Source: Brachyspira pilosicoli P43/6/78
GTDB lineage: Bacteria > Spirochaetota > Brachyspiria > Brachyspirales > Brachyspiraceae
NCBI RefSeq assembly: GCF_000325665.1
Contig: NC_019908.1
Span: 1,674,001 to 1,738,000, forward strand
Direction: 5' to 3'
DNA length: 64,000 bases
Positions 37,608-46,551 of the stretch are shown one piece after another. Every line of letters begins with the position of its first letter. The stretch's first letter is position 1. The notes under the pieces were generated by a model that had not been told where the DNA came from, did no database searches, and saw only the letters and a list, made by a program, of their open reading frames with translations. Both the position numbers and the translations under genes were made by a program.

Positions 37608-37991
37608 ATGCTGAAGATGGAAATACCAAGTAATAAAACATTAATACCATATATATCTGAAATCTTTATTCAGTATTTGCATTCACATGATATAAAAGAC
37701 GCTGATGCCATGCAAATAGCCTTTGAAGAAGCTTTAACTAATGCTATAGTTCACGGCAACAATAATGATTATAGCAAAAATGTAAATATATCATTTAATA
37801 TAAAACAAAACATGCTTGAAATCAGCATAGAAGATGAGGGCAGCGGATTCAATTACAAAGCTATAAAAATAAATAATGATGACGTATACCGCAAAAACGG
37901 ACGAGGCATACTTTTAATATCACTCTACACAGACAGTTTTCACTTTGAAGACTACGGCCGAAAAATAGTAATGAACAAGTACATAAGTTAG
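37608..37991 (+). CDS. RsbW-like ATP-binding protein (anti-sigma-factor kinase type)
   Basis: 127 residues of the HATPase_c fold without a dimerisation domain. N box FEEALTNAIVHGNNND near 42-57, G1 box EDEGSGFNY near 78-86 and the G2-like GRGILLIS near 100-107. These are the boxes of RsbW/SpoIIAB-type kinases that bind a sigma factor or target and phosphorylate a STAS antagonist. It follows the PP2C gene. The target is unknown. Confidence 0.85.
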   Translation: MLKMEIPSNKTLIPYISEIFIQYLHSHDIKDADAMQIAFEEALTNAIVHGNNNDYSKNVNISFNIKQNMLEISIEDEGSGFNYKAIKINNDDVYRKNGRGILLISLYTDSFHFEDYGRKIVMNKYIS

Positions 37992-38031
37992 GAATAATTA
38001 AACCAAATATCAAAGAAGTTTTAATAGTATT

Positions 38032-40092
38032 ATGACCGAAGAATTAAAATCAAAAATACAAAAATTAATAGTAGAAAAAAAATTTGAAGAAGCAATAAAA
38101 CTATCCAATGAAGCAATTGAAAAAGACAATAAAAATTATGAATTATATGTTGGAAGAGCATCATTAAAAAACGTAATAGGTCTATATGAAGATGCTATAA
38201 AAGATTATAATATAGCTATAGAATTAAACAATAAAGACCCAAAAATTTATTGGCAAAGAGGTTATATAAAATCAATTTTAATAGATTATAAAGGAGCAAT
38301 AGAAGATTTTGATACAGCTATAAAATTAGGTATTAATGCCCCAAGAATATTTTTAGATAGAGGCGTTATAAAATCAAATTTACATGATCATACGGATGCT
38401 ATAAATGATTTTAATATAGCAATAAAATTAAATCCATATTATGCAGAAGCTTATAATTTTAGAGCTTTATCAAAAATAGAATTAGGATTATACGAAGATT
38501 CTAATAGTGATTTTAATACAGCTATAAAATTAAACCCAAACTATTATTTTGCTTATACTAATAGGGGGTTATTAAATTTATTTTTAAAAAATTATGATCA
38601 AGCTTTAAAAGATTATGATTACGCTTTAAAAATAGATAAAAATAGTATCATCAGTTACAGATATAGAGCACAAATAAAATATATATTAGGAATGTATGAA
38701 GATGCTATAAAAGATGCTGAAAATGCTATTAACATATATAATAATTACATGGATGCTCATTATATAAAAATATTATCAAAAGCTAAATTAAAAAGATATA
38801 TAGAAATAATTGATGATTTAAATATAGTGGCAAAAATTAATACAAATTTTGAAAACAATTTTATCAGTGATATTCTGAATTTATTAGAAACATATTCTAA
38901 TATAGAAAAAATATTTCAACTATTAATCAAAACTGAAAATATTTTGCTATGGAGAAATGAACCAATAACAAATTTAATTTTTCATTTTTATAAAAGAAAA
39001 AATTTTGATGATGAATTAAAAAAAAATATAAAATATCTTTTACTATATGAATATTTTTTACTTAAAATATTAACTTTTGATAGTGAAAAAGAAAATGATA
39101 AAATAGAAATATCTCATTATACTTCTTTAGATATTTTACCATTATTATTAAATATTAATGGCAATATAAAAGAAAGCGGAAAAATGAGAATAAATAATAT
39201 AACAACTGCTAATGACCCTAAAGAAGGGAAAATTTTAGAAAGAATTCTAAATAAAAATAATATAGATATAAAAATAGAAAATGATGAAAAAGCTTTAACA
39301 TTACAAACATCATATTCAAGAAATAAAGATTCTCTTACAATGTTTAGACTTTATGGTAAAAAAGAAAATAAAGAAGCTACAGGTATATGCTTAGTTTTAG
39401 ATAATAAATATTTTAATAATTTATATACTTCCCCTTATTCTTATGAATTTAAATTTAAGATGGAAAATAATAAAATTGAAATAGACGAAAAAATTAATGA
39501 AGAAAAATCAGAAGAAAATAAAAGAAATCTATATTGGGTACTTTATTATAATGAAAAAGAAAATCAGCTTATATACAATAAAGAGAAGTCCAAATATGCA
39601 AGTAATATTATTGATTTAAATGATTTGAATAATCCTAATTATAAAGCAGAGTTAAAAGAAGATGATACAAAAGAAAATATGATTAAATATGCATTTGCAA
39701 AAATATTTTATTATACAAAAGAGATAAAAAAGGAAGTAGATAAAAATTATCAAAATATAAAAAATCAACTATACAGCTATTTGTTTGAAAATATAAAATA
39801 TATAATAAAACATGAAGCATTCTTTGAAGAGCAGGAACTTAGAATGCTTGTAACAAATGATTATAAATCTGATGAAATATTAATTGATAATGATAAGAAA
39901 AAACTCTATATTGATTATATAAAACTTTTTGATGAAAGGACTAATTATATAAAAGAAATAATAATAGGCTCTAAAGTAGAAAACAATGAAGCAGTTGCAG
40001 AATATATAAGAAAAGTACTTCATACAAAAAATACAGAAATGAATAAATTAGATGATATAAAAGTGAGTATATCTGAAGCCCCATTAAGATAA
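38032..40092 (+). CDS. TPR protein with a C-terminal DUF2971-like domain
   Basis: 686 residues. About seven tetratricopeptide repeats fill residues 1-245 (LYEDAIKDYNIAIELN, LYEDSNSDFNTAIKLNPNY, NYDQALKDYDYALKID and others). A helical linker follows. From about 362 the sequence has DUF2971 traits: HYTSLDILPLLL, MRINNITTANDPKEGK, SYSRNKDSLTMFRLYG, TGICLVLD, and late EEQELRMLV and KEIIIGSK. DUF2971 has no assigned reaction. It is 40 bases after the RsbW-like gene and may belong to the same unit. No signal peptide, so cytoplasmic. Confidence 0.75.
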   Translation: MTEELKSKIQKLIVEKKFEEAIKLSNEAIEKDNKNYELYVGRASLKNVIGLYEDAIKDYNIAIELNNKDPKIYWQRGYIKSILIDYKGAIEDFDTAIKLGINAPRIFLDRGVIKSNLHDHTDAINDFNIAIKLNPYYAEAYNFRALSKIELGLYEDSNSDFNTAIKLNPNYYFAYTNRGLLNLFLKNYDQALKDYDYALKIDKNSIISYRYRAQIKYILGMYEDAIKDAENAINIYNNYMDAHYIKILSKAKLKRYIEIIDDLNIVAKINTNFENNFISDILNLLETYSNIEKIFQLLIKTENILLWRNEPITNLIFHFYKRKNFDDELKKNIKYLLLYEYFLLKILTFDSEKENDKIEISHYTSLDILPLLLNINGNIKESGKMRINNITTANDPKEGKILERILNKNNIDIKIENDEKALTLQTSYSRNKDSLTMFRLYGKKENKEATGICLVLDNKYFNNLYTSPYSYEFKFKMENNKIEIDEKINEEKSEENKRNLYWVLYYNEKENQLIYNKEKSKYASNIIDLNDLNNPNYKAELKEDDTKENMIKYAFAKIFYYTKEIKKEVDKNYQNIKNQLYSYLFENIKYIIKHEAFFEEQELRMLVTNDYKSDEILIDNDKKKLYIDYIKLFDERTNYIKEIIIGSKVENNEAVAEYIRKVLHTKNTEMNKLDDIKVSISEAPLR

Positions 40093-40112
40093 TAATTTTT
40101 TATGTTTGTTAA

Positions 40113-40150
40113 CAAAAAAAGGGGGATTTTGTCTCCCCCTATTATTTTTA
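40113..40150. terminator. Bidirectional intrinsic terminator between convergent genes
   Basis: AAAAAAAGGGGG, a loop and CCCCCTATTATTTTT. It can stop the TPR gene on the plus strand and the metS-like gene on the minus strand. Confidence 0.82.
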
Positions 40151-40161
40151 ATTATTTCTTT

Positions 40162-40257
40162 TTATTTCTTTCTAGCACCTATGCTTACAAAAAATATAAA
40201 CCCGCCCCATATTACTATAAGGCTAAGTGCCATAAATATTGCAGAATCTGGACTCAT
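40162..40257 (-). CDS. MetS-like small subunit of an NSS transporter
   Basis: 31 residues: MSPDSAIFMALSLIVIWGGF then IFFVSIGARKK. One membrane helix with the WGGF/L core typical of the MetS small subunits that accompany methionine/alanine-importing NSS carriers. The start is fixed by AGGAGG (40271-40266) eight bases before the ATG. It begins 16 bases after the stop of the NSS gene at 40274 on the same strand, exactly where metS genes occur. Too short for usual gene callers. Confidence 0.85.
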   Translation of the reverse strand: MSPDSAIFMALSLIVIWGGFIFFVSIGARKK

Positions 40258-40273
40258 ATATCAATACCTCCTA

Positions 40274-41761
40274 TTAACTATTTAAAGTTCTGTCTTTAAG
40301 TTTGGCTAGTATAATACCAACTATAAAAGCCAATATAGGCATAGACCAACCTAATATTATTAAAGCAGCTTGAGGATAGTTTCCATAAGGTTTTTGGAAA
40401 TCGTTTATAAGTTTTAAAGCCAACATTATAGCTAAGAATATTGGAGTTAAAAACTTCAAACAGAAATCCCACCATAATCCAACTTTAAACTCACTTACTT
40501 TATTAATAAGCTCTTTGAAATCGCCCAATTTGTATACCCAAGCAACTAATACTATCTCTATAAGACCGCTTACTACTATGTTATAATTATTAAGGAAAGC
40601 ATCTACTATATCAAGTATGTTCAAACCGCTTCCTGTAGCATAAACCATAGAAATTAAGCCCTGTATTAATATTACTATAACAGCAACTTTTTTTCTGTTG
40701 AAATGGAACTTATCTATAAAAGAAGATATAACAACCTCAGCAAGTGATATAGCAGAAGTAAGTCCTGCAAAAGAAAGTACTAAGAAGAATACTAAACCAA
40801 ATATTCCATTTAAACCAGGTAAAGCATTAATAGCCTCAGGGAATACCATGAAAGCCAAACCTATACCACCGCTTCCAGCAACCTCAGCAACTTCTTTACC
40901 TTGAGAATAAGCCATATAACCCATTATGCTAAATACAGTTAAACCAGCAAATAAACTAAAGCTAGTATCAGCAAAACCAGTCATAAAAGCGTTATTAGCA
41001 ATATCAGAATCATCAGGCAAATAACTAGAATATGTAATCATTATACCAAAAGCAACAGACATACTATAAAATACTTGACCATAAGCAGCAATCCATACTT
41101 GAGGATTAAGCAATTTAGAAAAATCAGGCTTAAACATATAATCAAGTCCTGCTAAAGCACCAGGTAAAGTAATACCTCTAATAAGTATAATTACTACAAG
41201 TATAGCAAGCAAAGGCATAAAAATTTTATTAGCTTTTTCTATACCATCTTTAACCCCGCCTATAACAGAAGCAAATATTATTACCCAAACAATAATTAAA
41301 GGAATAGCCACACTTAAATTAAAACTTCCAAGAGAAAAACCGCTTTCTAATTTTAAATATTCACCAGTGAAAAAAGCAGCAGTATCAGTTCCCCATTTTA
41401 ATCCTTGAAGTGAAAATAATCCATAAGATAATGACCAAGCTATAATAACAGAATAATAAATAACTATAGCAAAACAAGTAAATACTTGAAGCCAACCTAA
41501 CCATTCCCATTTTGTATTAAGGAATTTTAAAGCTCCAGGTGCACTCCTATGTGTTTTATGACCAATAGAAAACTCTAATATCATAATAGGTATACCAGCA
41601 GTAAGCATAGCAATGAGGAATACTATCATAAATGCTCCGCCGCCATTAGATGCTACCATATATGGGAAACGCCATATATTACCCAAACCAACAGCAGAAC
41701 CTATAGCAGCTAATATAAATCCTGCACGAGTACCCCACTGCCCTCTGTGTTGATGACTCAT
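40274..41761 (-). CDS. Sodium-dependent NSS-family transporter (MetP-like)
   Basis: 495 residues, about 12 membrane helices. Helix 1 has GSAVGLGNIWRFPYMVA near 16-32, followed by GGGAFMIVFL. The C-terminus extends beyond helix 11 as in MetP-like members. The 31-residue MetS-like partner directly downstream suggests methionine or alanine uptake with Na+; this is inference from the pair. It differs from the NSS gene at 9237, which has a MarR neighbour and no small subunit. Confidence 0.92.
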   Translation of the reverse strand: MSHQHRGQWGTRAGFILAAIGSAVGLGNIWRFPYMVASNGGGAFMIVFLIAMLTAGIPIMILEFSIGHKTHRSAPGALKFLNTKWEWLGWLQVFTCFAIVIYYSVIIAWSLSYGLFSLQGLKWGTDTAAFFTGEYLKLESGFSLGSFNLSVAIPLIIVWVIIFASVIGGVKDGIEKANKIFMPLLAILVVIILIRGITLPGALAGLDYMFKPDFSKLLNPQVWIAAYGQVFYSMSVAFGIMITYSSYLPDDSDIANNAFMTGFADTSFSLFAGLTVFSIMGYMAYSQGKEVAEVAGSGGIGLAFMVFPEAINALPGLNGIFGLVFFLVLSFAGLTSAISLAEVVISSFIDKFHFNRKKVAVIVILIQGLISMVYATGSGLNILDIVDAFLNNYNIVVSGLIEIVLVAWVYKLGDFKELINKVSEFKVGLWWDFCLKFLTPIFLAIMLALKLINDFQKPYGNYPQAALIILGWSMPILAFIVGIILAKLKDRTLNS

Positions 41762-41934
41762 AATCGACTCCTTTAATCTTTTTTATATAAAATTTATTAT
41801 AATATACAATTTTCTTATAAATATCAATACTTATTGTAGAATTTTTTTAAATCCTAAATATATATAATAAACAACATATTGTGTTATTTATCACATTAAT
41901 ATATAAGTCTACATTAGCAAACATAAAAATATAC

Positions 41935-41963
41935 TTGATTTTTATATAATTATATACTATAAT
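41935..41963 (+). promoter_or_regulatory. Promoter of tRNA-Leu(CAA)
   Basis: TTGATT (41935-41940), 17-base spacer and TATAAT (41958-41963), 15 bases before the tRNA. Confidence 0.72.
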
Positions 41964-41978
41964 GTAACTGTTTTTTAA

Positions 41979-42062
41979 GCCGAGATGGTGAAATTGGTAG
42001 ACACGTCAGACTCAAAATCTGATTGGGGCAACTCAGTGAGGGTTCGATTCCCTCTCTCGGTA
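41979..42062 (+). tRNA. tRNA-Leu (anticodon CAA)
   Basis: 84 bases. Acceptor GCCGAGA/TCTCGGT (first pair G-U), anticodon stem TCAGA/TCTGA around CTCAAAA (anticodon CAA), long variable arm TTGGGGCAACTCAGT region, T arm GAGGGTTCGATTCCCTC, discriminator A, CCA not encoded. The response-regulator-like gene begins 29 bases later and may share the transcript. Confidence 0.95.
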
Positions 42063-42091
42063 AATGTAATTCCTAATTCCTCGGATTATTT

Positions 42092-42448
42092 ATGAAAGAA
42101 AATACTGTTATACTAGTAGATGATGATGGTATTACCCTAAATAAAACCAAAGCCTTACTTGAAAGTTCTTCTATAAAAGTATTAACTGCAGAAAATTTAT
42201 ATGAACTTATGAGTAAAATATATAAGTATAATATAGATACTTTAATATTTAATCCTAATTTAGTATGGATTAATGTTATAGAGTTTATTACTGAATTAAA
42301 AAAAGTAAATAATGAATTGGATTTCAAAATATTCTTCATATCAGAAAATATAGATAAAAGCTTAAAAGAAGAAGCAAAGAAGTTAAATATAAAATACATT
42401 AATAACAATTCTAATATTAATAAAATAATACAAGATTTAGTTAAATAA
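42092..42448 (+). CDS. Receiver-like protein lacking the phosphoacceptor Asp
   Basis: 118 residues, a lone receiver (CheY-like) fold. The acidic pocket VDDDG is present at residues 9-13, but the position of the phosphoacceptor is Asn54 (LIFNPNL in place of LILLDxxM), and the conserved Lys near the end is missing (IKYINNN). It probably signals without phosphorylation or is decaying. It converges with the histidine kinase at 42454, ends 6 bases from it and cannot be its classical partner. Confidence 0.72.
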   Translation: MKENTVILVDDDGITLNKTKALLESSSIKVLTAENLYELMSKIYKYNIDTLIFNPNLVWINVIEFITELKKVNNELDFKIFFISENIDKSLKEEAKKLNIKYINNNSNINKIIQDLVK

Positions 42449-42453
42449 AAATT

Positions 42454-44223
42454 TTACACTTCAAATCTAATAAAAAATGTAGTACCTTCTCCAATTATAG
42501 AATCAACATCTATTCTGCCATTATGTTCGCTAATAATTTTTTCTACTATAGCAAGACCTATACCAGTACCTTTATCTTTGGAAGTAAAATATGGTTCAAA
42601 TATTCTTCTCAAATCTTTTTTTTCTATACCATTGCCAGTATCTGTAACACTGACAGTAAAAAACTCTTCTCCATCTAAAACTTCATGATAGCTAGATAAA
42701 TATATTAAAGATTCTTTATTATTATTATCCATAGCCTCTATAGCATTTTTTATTAAATTTCTAAAAGCAATAAGAAGCTTATCTCTATCCATATTAATAA
42801 AACAATCTATTTTAGAAAATGATGTTTGAAACTTAACATTTTGCATATTTTTAAAAGAATCAAAAACTTCAATAAGAACATCGTTAATAGATTCTTTTTC
42901 ATCTGAGAGTTTAATATTAAAAGAAAACTCTGAAAATGATTTTACCAGAGATAAAATGCTATTAGAATTTTTAATAATAGTATTAACATACTTTCTTATT
43001 TTATCCAAATCATCATCAGACATATTATTTTTTAATCTCTTTTCAATTAACTCAGCATTCATCATAATAGGCATAAGCGGATTTTTTATTTCATGTGCAA
43101 CCTTAATAGCAGCTTCCTTCCAAGTCTCTAATGACACTCTTATTTTCTCTTTATCCCTATGATATTTCAAAGCCCTTGCCATAACATTAAATCTATATAT
43201 CAAGTTTCTAAGGTCATGAACCCCAGAAAATTTCATCTCTATATTAAAATCTGAATTAATAATAGAGTTTGTAGCATTAAGAAGCAAACTTATAGGTCTT
43301 GTTATAAAACTAGAAAATATTATACCAAAAATAATAGATATAAATGTTGATATACCCAATATAAAAACATACAAAAGTTTTAAAACTATAGAAAACTCTC
43401 CGGTAAACATGTTAATAGAGTTGTATATTCTAAAAGCATTTAAAGCATTGTTTCTAACATTAATATAATTGCTAGGCATACTATCAAAAATAATAGCATA
43501 ATGATTTACATCTCTTAAAGGAACTATAGCATTAATATAAAATAGTCCATTGTATTCACTATTTGCAAATGTAATTTTATCTAGAGAAAATCTATAATTA
43601 ATATCAAGAGGAACATAGTTTTGAGAATTAAATAAAATAGTACTATAGCCGTAATATGAATTAGAAACAAAAATTATATTAGTAAAAATATTATCTCTAT
43701 ATATTATATTACTTATTTTGGCAGTATCAGACAAATCTATATTATTTAAATAATTCATAGAAACATTTGATATACTATTTAATATGCTATTTTGTTTATT
43801 AATTATATCATCATTAGAAACCTCTATTATATATGAAAGAGAATCATTAATACTCTTATTTGTAAATAGGTTTAGATTAGACTCTATAATATAATATGAC
43901 ATCTTACTAATAACTAAACTTGTAATAACAGTCATAAAAGCCATGATTGATACCATAGCAAGCTTGAGATGAGAGCCTTCTTTTTTTTTGAGAGCTTCTA
44001 ATACAAATTTAATAATTGTTATTATACCAACTATAATGCTTGATGAAGGCACAAATAGTGTAAAAAACATATACAGCAAATTGCTAGTATTAGGCTCATA
44101 TACAAAACTGCTTATATATAAAGAAGCAATTAAATCTAACAATATAAATATAGAAACTATTGATAAATATAAACCGCCATAGCGATTTTTTATTTTGAAA
44201 AAAAGCTCTTTAATTATTTTCAT
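42454..44223 (-). CDS. Membrane sensor histidine kinase (NtrY-like)
   Basis: 589 residues. Membrane helices at about 20-40, 50-78, 88-112 and 280-306; the stretch 113-279 is an external sensing domain; HAMP about 307-360. The H box EAAIKVAHEIKNPLMP puts the phospho-His at 377. The ATP-binding domain has the N box near 470 and DTGNGIEKKDLRRIFEPYF, then GTGIGLAIVEKII. The kinase is complete. No true receiver or regulator is adjacent, so it may be an orphan. Its first 14 bases overlap the end of the HAD gene. Confidence 0.9.
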   Translation of the reverse strand: MKIIKELFFKIKNRYGGLYLSIVSIFILLDLIASLYISSFVYEPNTSNLLYMFFTLFVPSSSIIVGIITIIKFVLEALKKKEGSHLKLAMVSIMAFMTVITSLVISKMSYYIIESNLNLFTNKSINDSLSYIIEVSNDDIINKQNSILNSISNVSMNYLNNIDLSDTAKISNIIYRDNIFTNIIFVSNSYYGYSTILFNSQNYVPLDINYRFSLDKITFANSEYNGLFYINAIVPLRDVNHYAIIFDSMPSNYINVRNNALNAFRIYNSINMFTGEFSIVLKLLYVFILGISTFISIIFGIIFSSFITRPISLLLNATNSIINSDFNIEMKFSGVHDLRNLIYRFNVMARALKYHRDKEKIRVSLETWKEAAIKVAHEIKNPLMPIMMNAELIEKRLKNNMSDDDLDKIRKYVNTIIKNSNSILSLVKSFSEFSFNIKLSDEKESINDVLIEVFDSFKNMQNVKFQTSFSKIDCFINMDRDKLLIAFRNLIKNAIEAMDNNNKESLIYLSSYHEVLDGEEFFTVSVTDTGNGIEKKDLRRIFEPYFTSKDKGTGIGLAIVEKIISEHNGRIDVDSIIGEGTTFFIRFEV

Positions 44224-44824
44224 AATACTCTATATTTTTTAATTCCAAAGATAAATCATCTATATTTTTTAAATGTATAGATTTTATTCCTACTTGCTCA
44301 GCTGCTGCAACATTATCAAAATTATCATCTATAAATAAACATTCTTTTGCATTTAATTTGTATTTTCTAAGTAATAATTCATATATAGCCTTGGTTGGTT
44401 TAATAATTTTTACATCAGCAGAAATTATACCGCCAGAACATGTTTTATCAAAAAAATCAGTTTTTTTTCTTATTGTATTAAAAGTTTCAACCGGCATATT
44501 TGATAAATAATATATATTATATCCTTTTAACTTATACTCTTTCAATAATTCTATATTATGATGTATAGATAATACAGCAGATAAATTGGAATCAAATATT
44601 TCTTTTAATATAAATTTATATTTTGGACAAGCATGTAAAAAATAGTCTTTGGCATTATTGAATGATAAATCTCCTTTATCCATTAAGCTCCAATTTTTAT
44701 CTCTTATGGTATTATCTAAAAACTCATCTACATCATCTACTCTATTAGTATGTTTATAAAGAAAATCAACTACATCAAATTTAAACAGTACGTTTCCTAT
44801 ATCTGATATAATATTTTTTATCAT
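44210..44824 (-). CDS. HAD-superfamily hydrolase
   Basis: 204 residues. Motif I is SDIGNVLF with Asp8 as nucleophile, as in the HAD group that reads D-x-G-N/G-V; motif II is YYLSNM near 105 (Ser/Thr), motif III IKPTKAIY near 143 (Lys) and motif IV CLFIDDNFDNV near 162 (Asp-Asp). The alpha-helical cap between motifs I and II is of C1 type. Such enzymes dephosphorylate small metabolites or cut haloacids. It overlaps the kinase gene by 14 bases, suggesting a common transcript. Confidence 0.85.
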   Translation of the reverse strand: MIKNIISDIGNVLFKFDVVDFLYKHTNRVDDVDEFLDNTIRDKNWSLMDKGDLSFNNAKDYFLHACPKYKFILKEIFDSNLSAVLSIHHNIELLKEYKLKGYNIYYLSNMPVETFNTIRKKTDFFDKTCSGGIISADVKIIKPTKAIYELLLRKYKLNAKECLFIDDNFDNVAAAEQVGIKSIHLKNIDDLSLELKNIEYYENN

Positions 44825-44934
44825 TCTATGTCCTTATAATATAATACACTCATTATATTTTTATAGTGGTATTTGTCAAGTTTTTGTACAGTTTAAATTA
44901 ATATATTTTACAAACAATTAAAAACAGAATAAAC

Positions 44935-45030
44935 ACTACGCACGCTAAATTTACACATAAATATAAATGAAATTAAAATACAACTTTTATTATATTATTA
45001 AAAATCTTTCACCGTGCGGTAAATAAATTA
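44935..45030. repeat. Type C-like repeat with CGCACG and CCGTGCGGTAA
   Basis: ACGCACGCTAAATTTACAC at 44939 and CACCGTGCGGTAAATAAATT at 45010 are diverged inverted copies separated by about 55 A+T-rich bases, like the pair at 29294-29372. It lies upstream of the capD-type operon. Confidence 0.55.
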
Positions 45031-45095
45031 AATAACTTGTATAATAACAAATATATACTATAATTAATTATTAAAAAATAATTTTGGGATACTTA

Positions 45096-46544
45096 ATGGA
45101 TAAAAAAAATATTGTTATTATCGGAGCTGGCAATGCTGGAGAGACTCTTGCTTCTGAAATATTGACATCAGACGAAAATAATGAATATAATATACTATGC
45201 TTTTTAGATGATGATGAAAATAAAAAAGAAATTAATATTTATAATCATACTATAAAAGTTGAAGGCAAAGTTAAAGACATAGAAAAAATTATAAACAAAT
45301 ATAAAAATGACAATATAGAACTAGAAGAAATTATTATAGCAATACCTACACTTAAACAAAAAGAACTTCTTGAAATACTAGATATAATATATCCTACAGG
45401 CATAAAATATAAAATACTCCCTTGTTTTTTTGAGATAATAAAAGGAAATGCTTCTATTAAAGATATTAGAAACATTGAACCATCAGATTTACTTGGAAGA
45501 GAAGAGATTGGTTTTGATGAAAAAGAGATATCGGATTATTATAAAGATAAAACAATACTAGTTACAGGAGGTGGGGGCTCTATAGGAAGCGAGCTTGTAA
45601 GACAGTTAGTAACTCTTCCTGTAAAAAAAGTAATGGCTTTAGATAATTCTGAAGGTGCAATACATAGCCTTATAATGTCTTTAAATGATAGAAAAAATGA
45701 AAAAAACAAACATAAGTTTAAATATATTATATCTAATGTTAGAGATTATGTAAAAGTAGATAAAATATTAAAACAAGAAAATCCAGATATAATATTTCAT
45801 GCAGCAGCACATAAGCATCTGCCATTTATGGAAGAATATCCGGAAGAAGCAATAAAAAATAATATATTAGCAACAGAAAATATAGCTACATTAGCAATCA
45901 AAAACAATATTAAAAACTTTATATTTATATCAACAGATAAAGCCGTTCGTCCAACATCACTTATGGGGGCAAGCAAAAGAATATGCGAAAGAATGATAAT
46001 GTCACTCTCGCATGAACAAAATATAACTAAGTTTAAGATAACAAGGTTTGGTAATGTTCTTGGAAGCAGCGGAAGTGTAATACCAGTATTTGAAAGGCAG
46101 ATTAGAGAAGGAAAACCTCTAACAGTTACGCACCCAGAAATGGTTAGATTTTTTATGTCAATAAGAGAAGCAGCAAGACTAGTAATAAAAGCTTGTACGC
46201 TTAATGATGGAGTTATATTTACTTTGGATATGGGTAAGCCTGTAAAAATATTAGATTTGGCAAAAAATATGCTTAAGATGTATGGTCTTACAGAAAAAGA
46301 TATTCCTATAATATTTACAGGTATAAGAGAAGGTGAAAAATTATACGAAGAGATTCTTATGGACGATGAAACTCTAATACCTTCACAGTATAAAAAATTA
46401 TTTATAGCTAAAGACCCTGTACAATGTTTAACACCAGAAGAGCGTAAAATAATGATTGATGCATTCGATATAGCCTCACTCGATGCCGATAAAGATACAA
46501 TAAAATTGCTGATGAAAAGATATATAGAAGAATATACAGGATAA
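45096..46544 (+). CDS. CapD/FlaA1-type nucleotide-sugar 4,6-dehydratase
   Basis: 482 residues from the ATG at 45096, which has GGGA seven bases upstream; an in-frame TTG at 45084 is less likely. N-terminal Rossmann fold VIIGAGNAGETLASEI, then the catalytic SDR domain with TGGGGSIGSELV, HAAAHKHLPFMEEYP, STDKAVRPTSLMGASKR (the M-x3-K form of the active site) and RFGNVLGSSGSVIP. The family makes 4-keto-6-deoxy sugars from UDP-GlcNAc. The membrane helices common in CapD are missing, so it is soluble. aroE follows after 7 bases. Confidence 0.9.
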   Translation: MDKKNIVIIGAGNAGETLASEILTSDENNEYNILCFLDDDENKKEINIYNHTIKVEGKVKDIEKIINKYKNDNIELEEIIIAIPTLKQKELLEILDIIYPTGIKYKILPCFFEIIKGNASIKDIRNIEPSDLLGREEIGFDEKEISDYYKDKTILVTGGGGSIGSELVRQLVTLPVKKVMALDNSEGAIHSLIMSLNDRKNEKNKHKFKYIISNVRDYVKVDKILKQENPDIIFHAAAHKHLPFMEEYPEEAIKNNILATENIATLAIKNNIKNFIFISTDKAVRPTSLMGASKRICERMIMSLSHEQNITKFKITRFGNVLGSSGSVIPVFERQIREGKPLTVTHPEMVRFFMSIREAARLVIKACTLNDGVIFTLDMGKPVKILDLAKNMLKMYGLTEKDIPIIFTGIREGEKLYEEILMDDETLIPSQYKKLFIAKDPVQCLTPEERKIMIDAFDIASLDADKDTIKLLMKRYIEEYTG

Positions 46545-46551
46545 TTAAAAA

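Noticed and set aside
40102-40299. 65-codon frame on the plus strand
   Set aside because: It is opposite to the metS-like gene and contains the terminator; composition is not coding.
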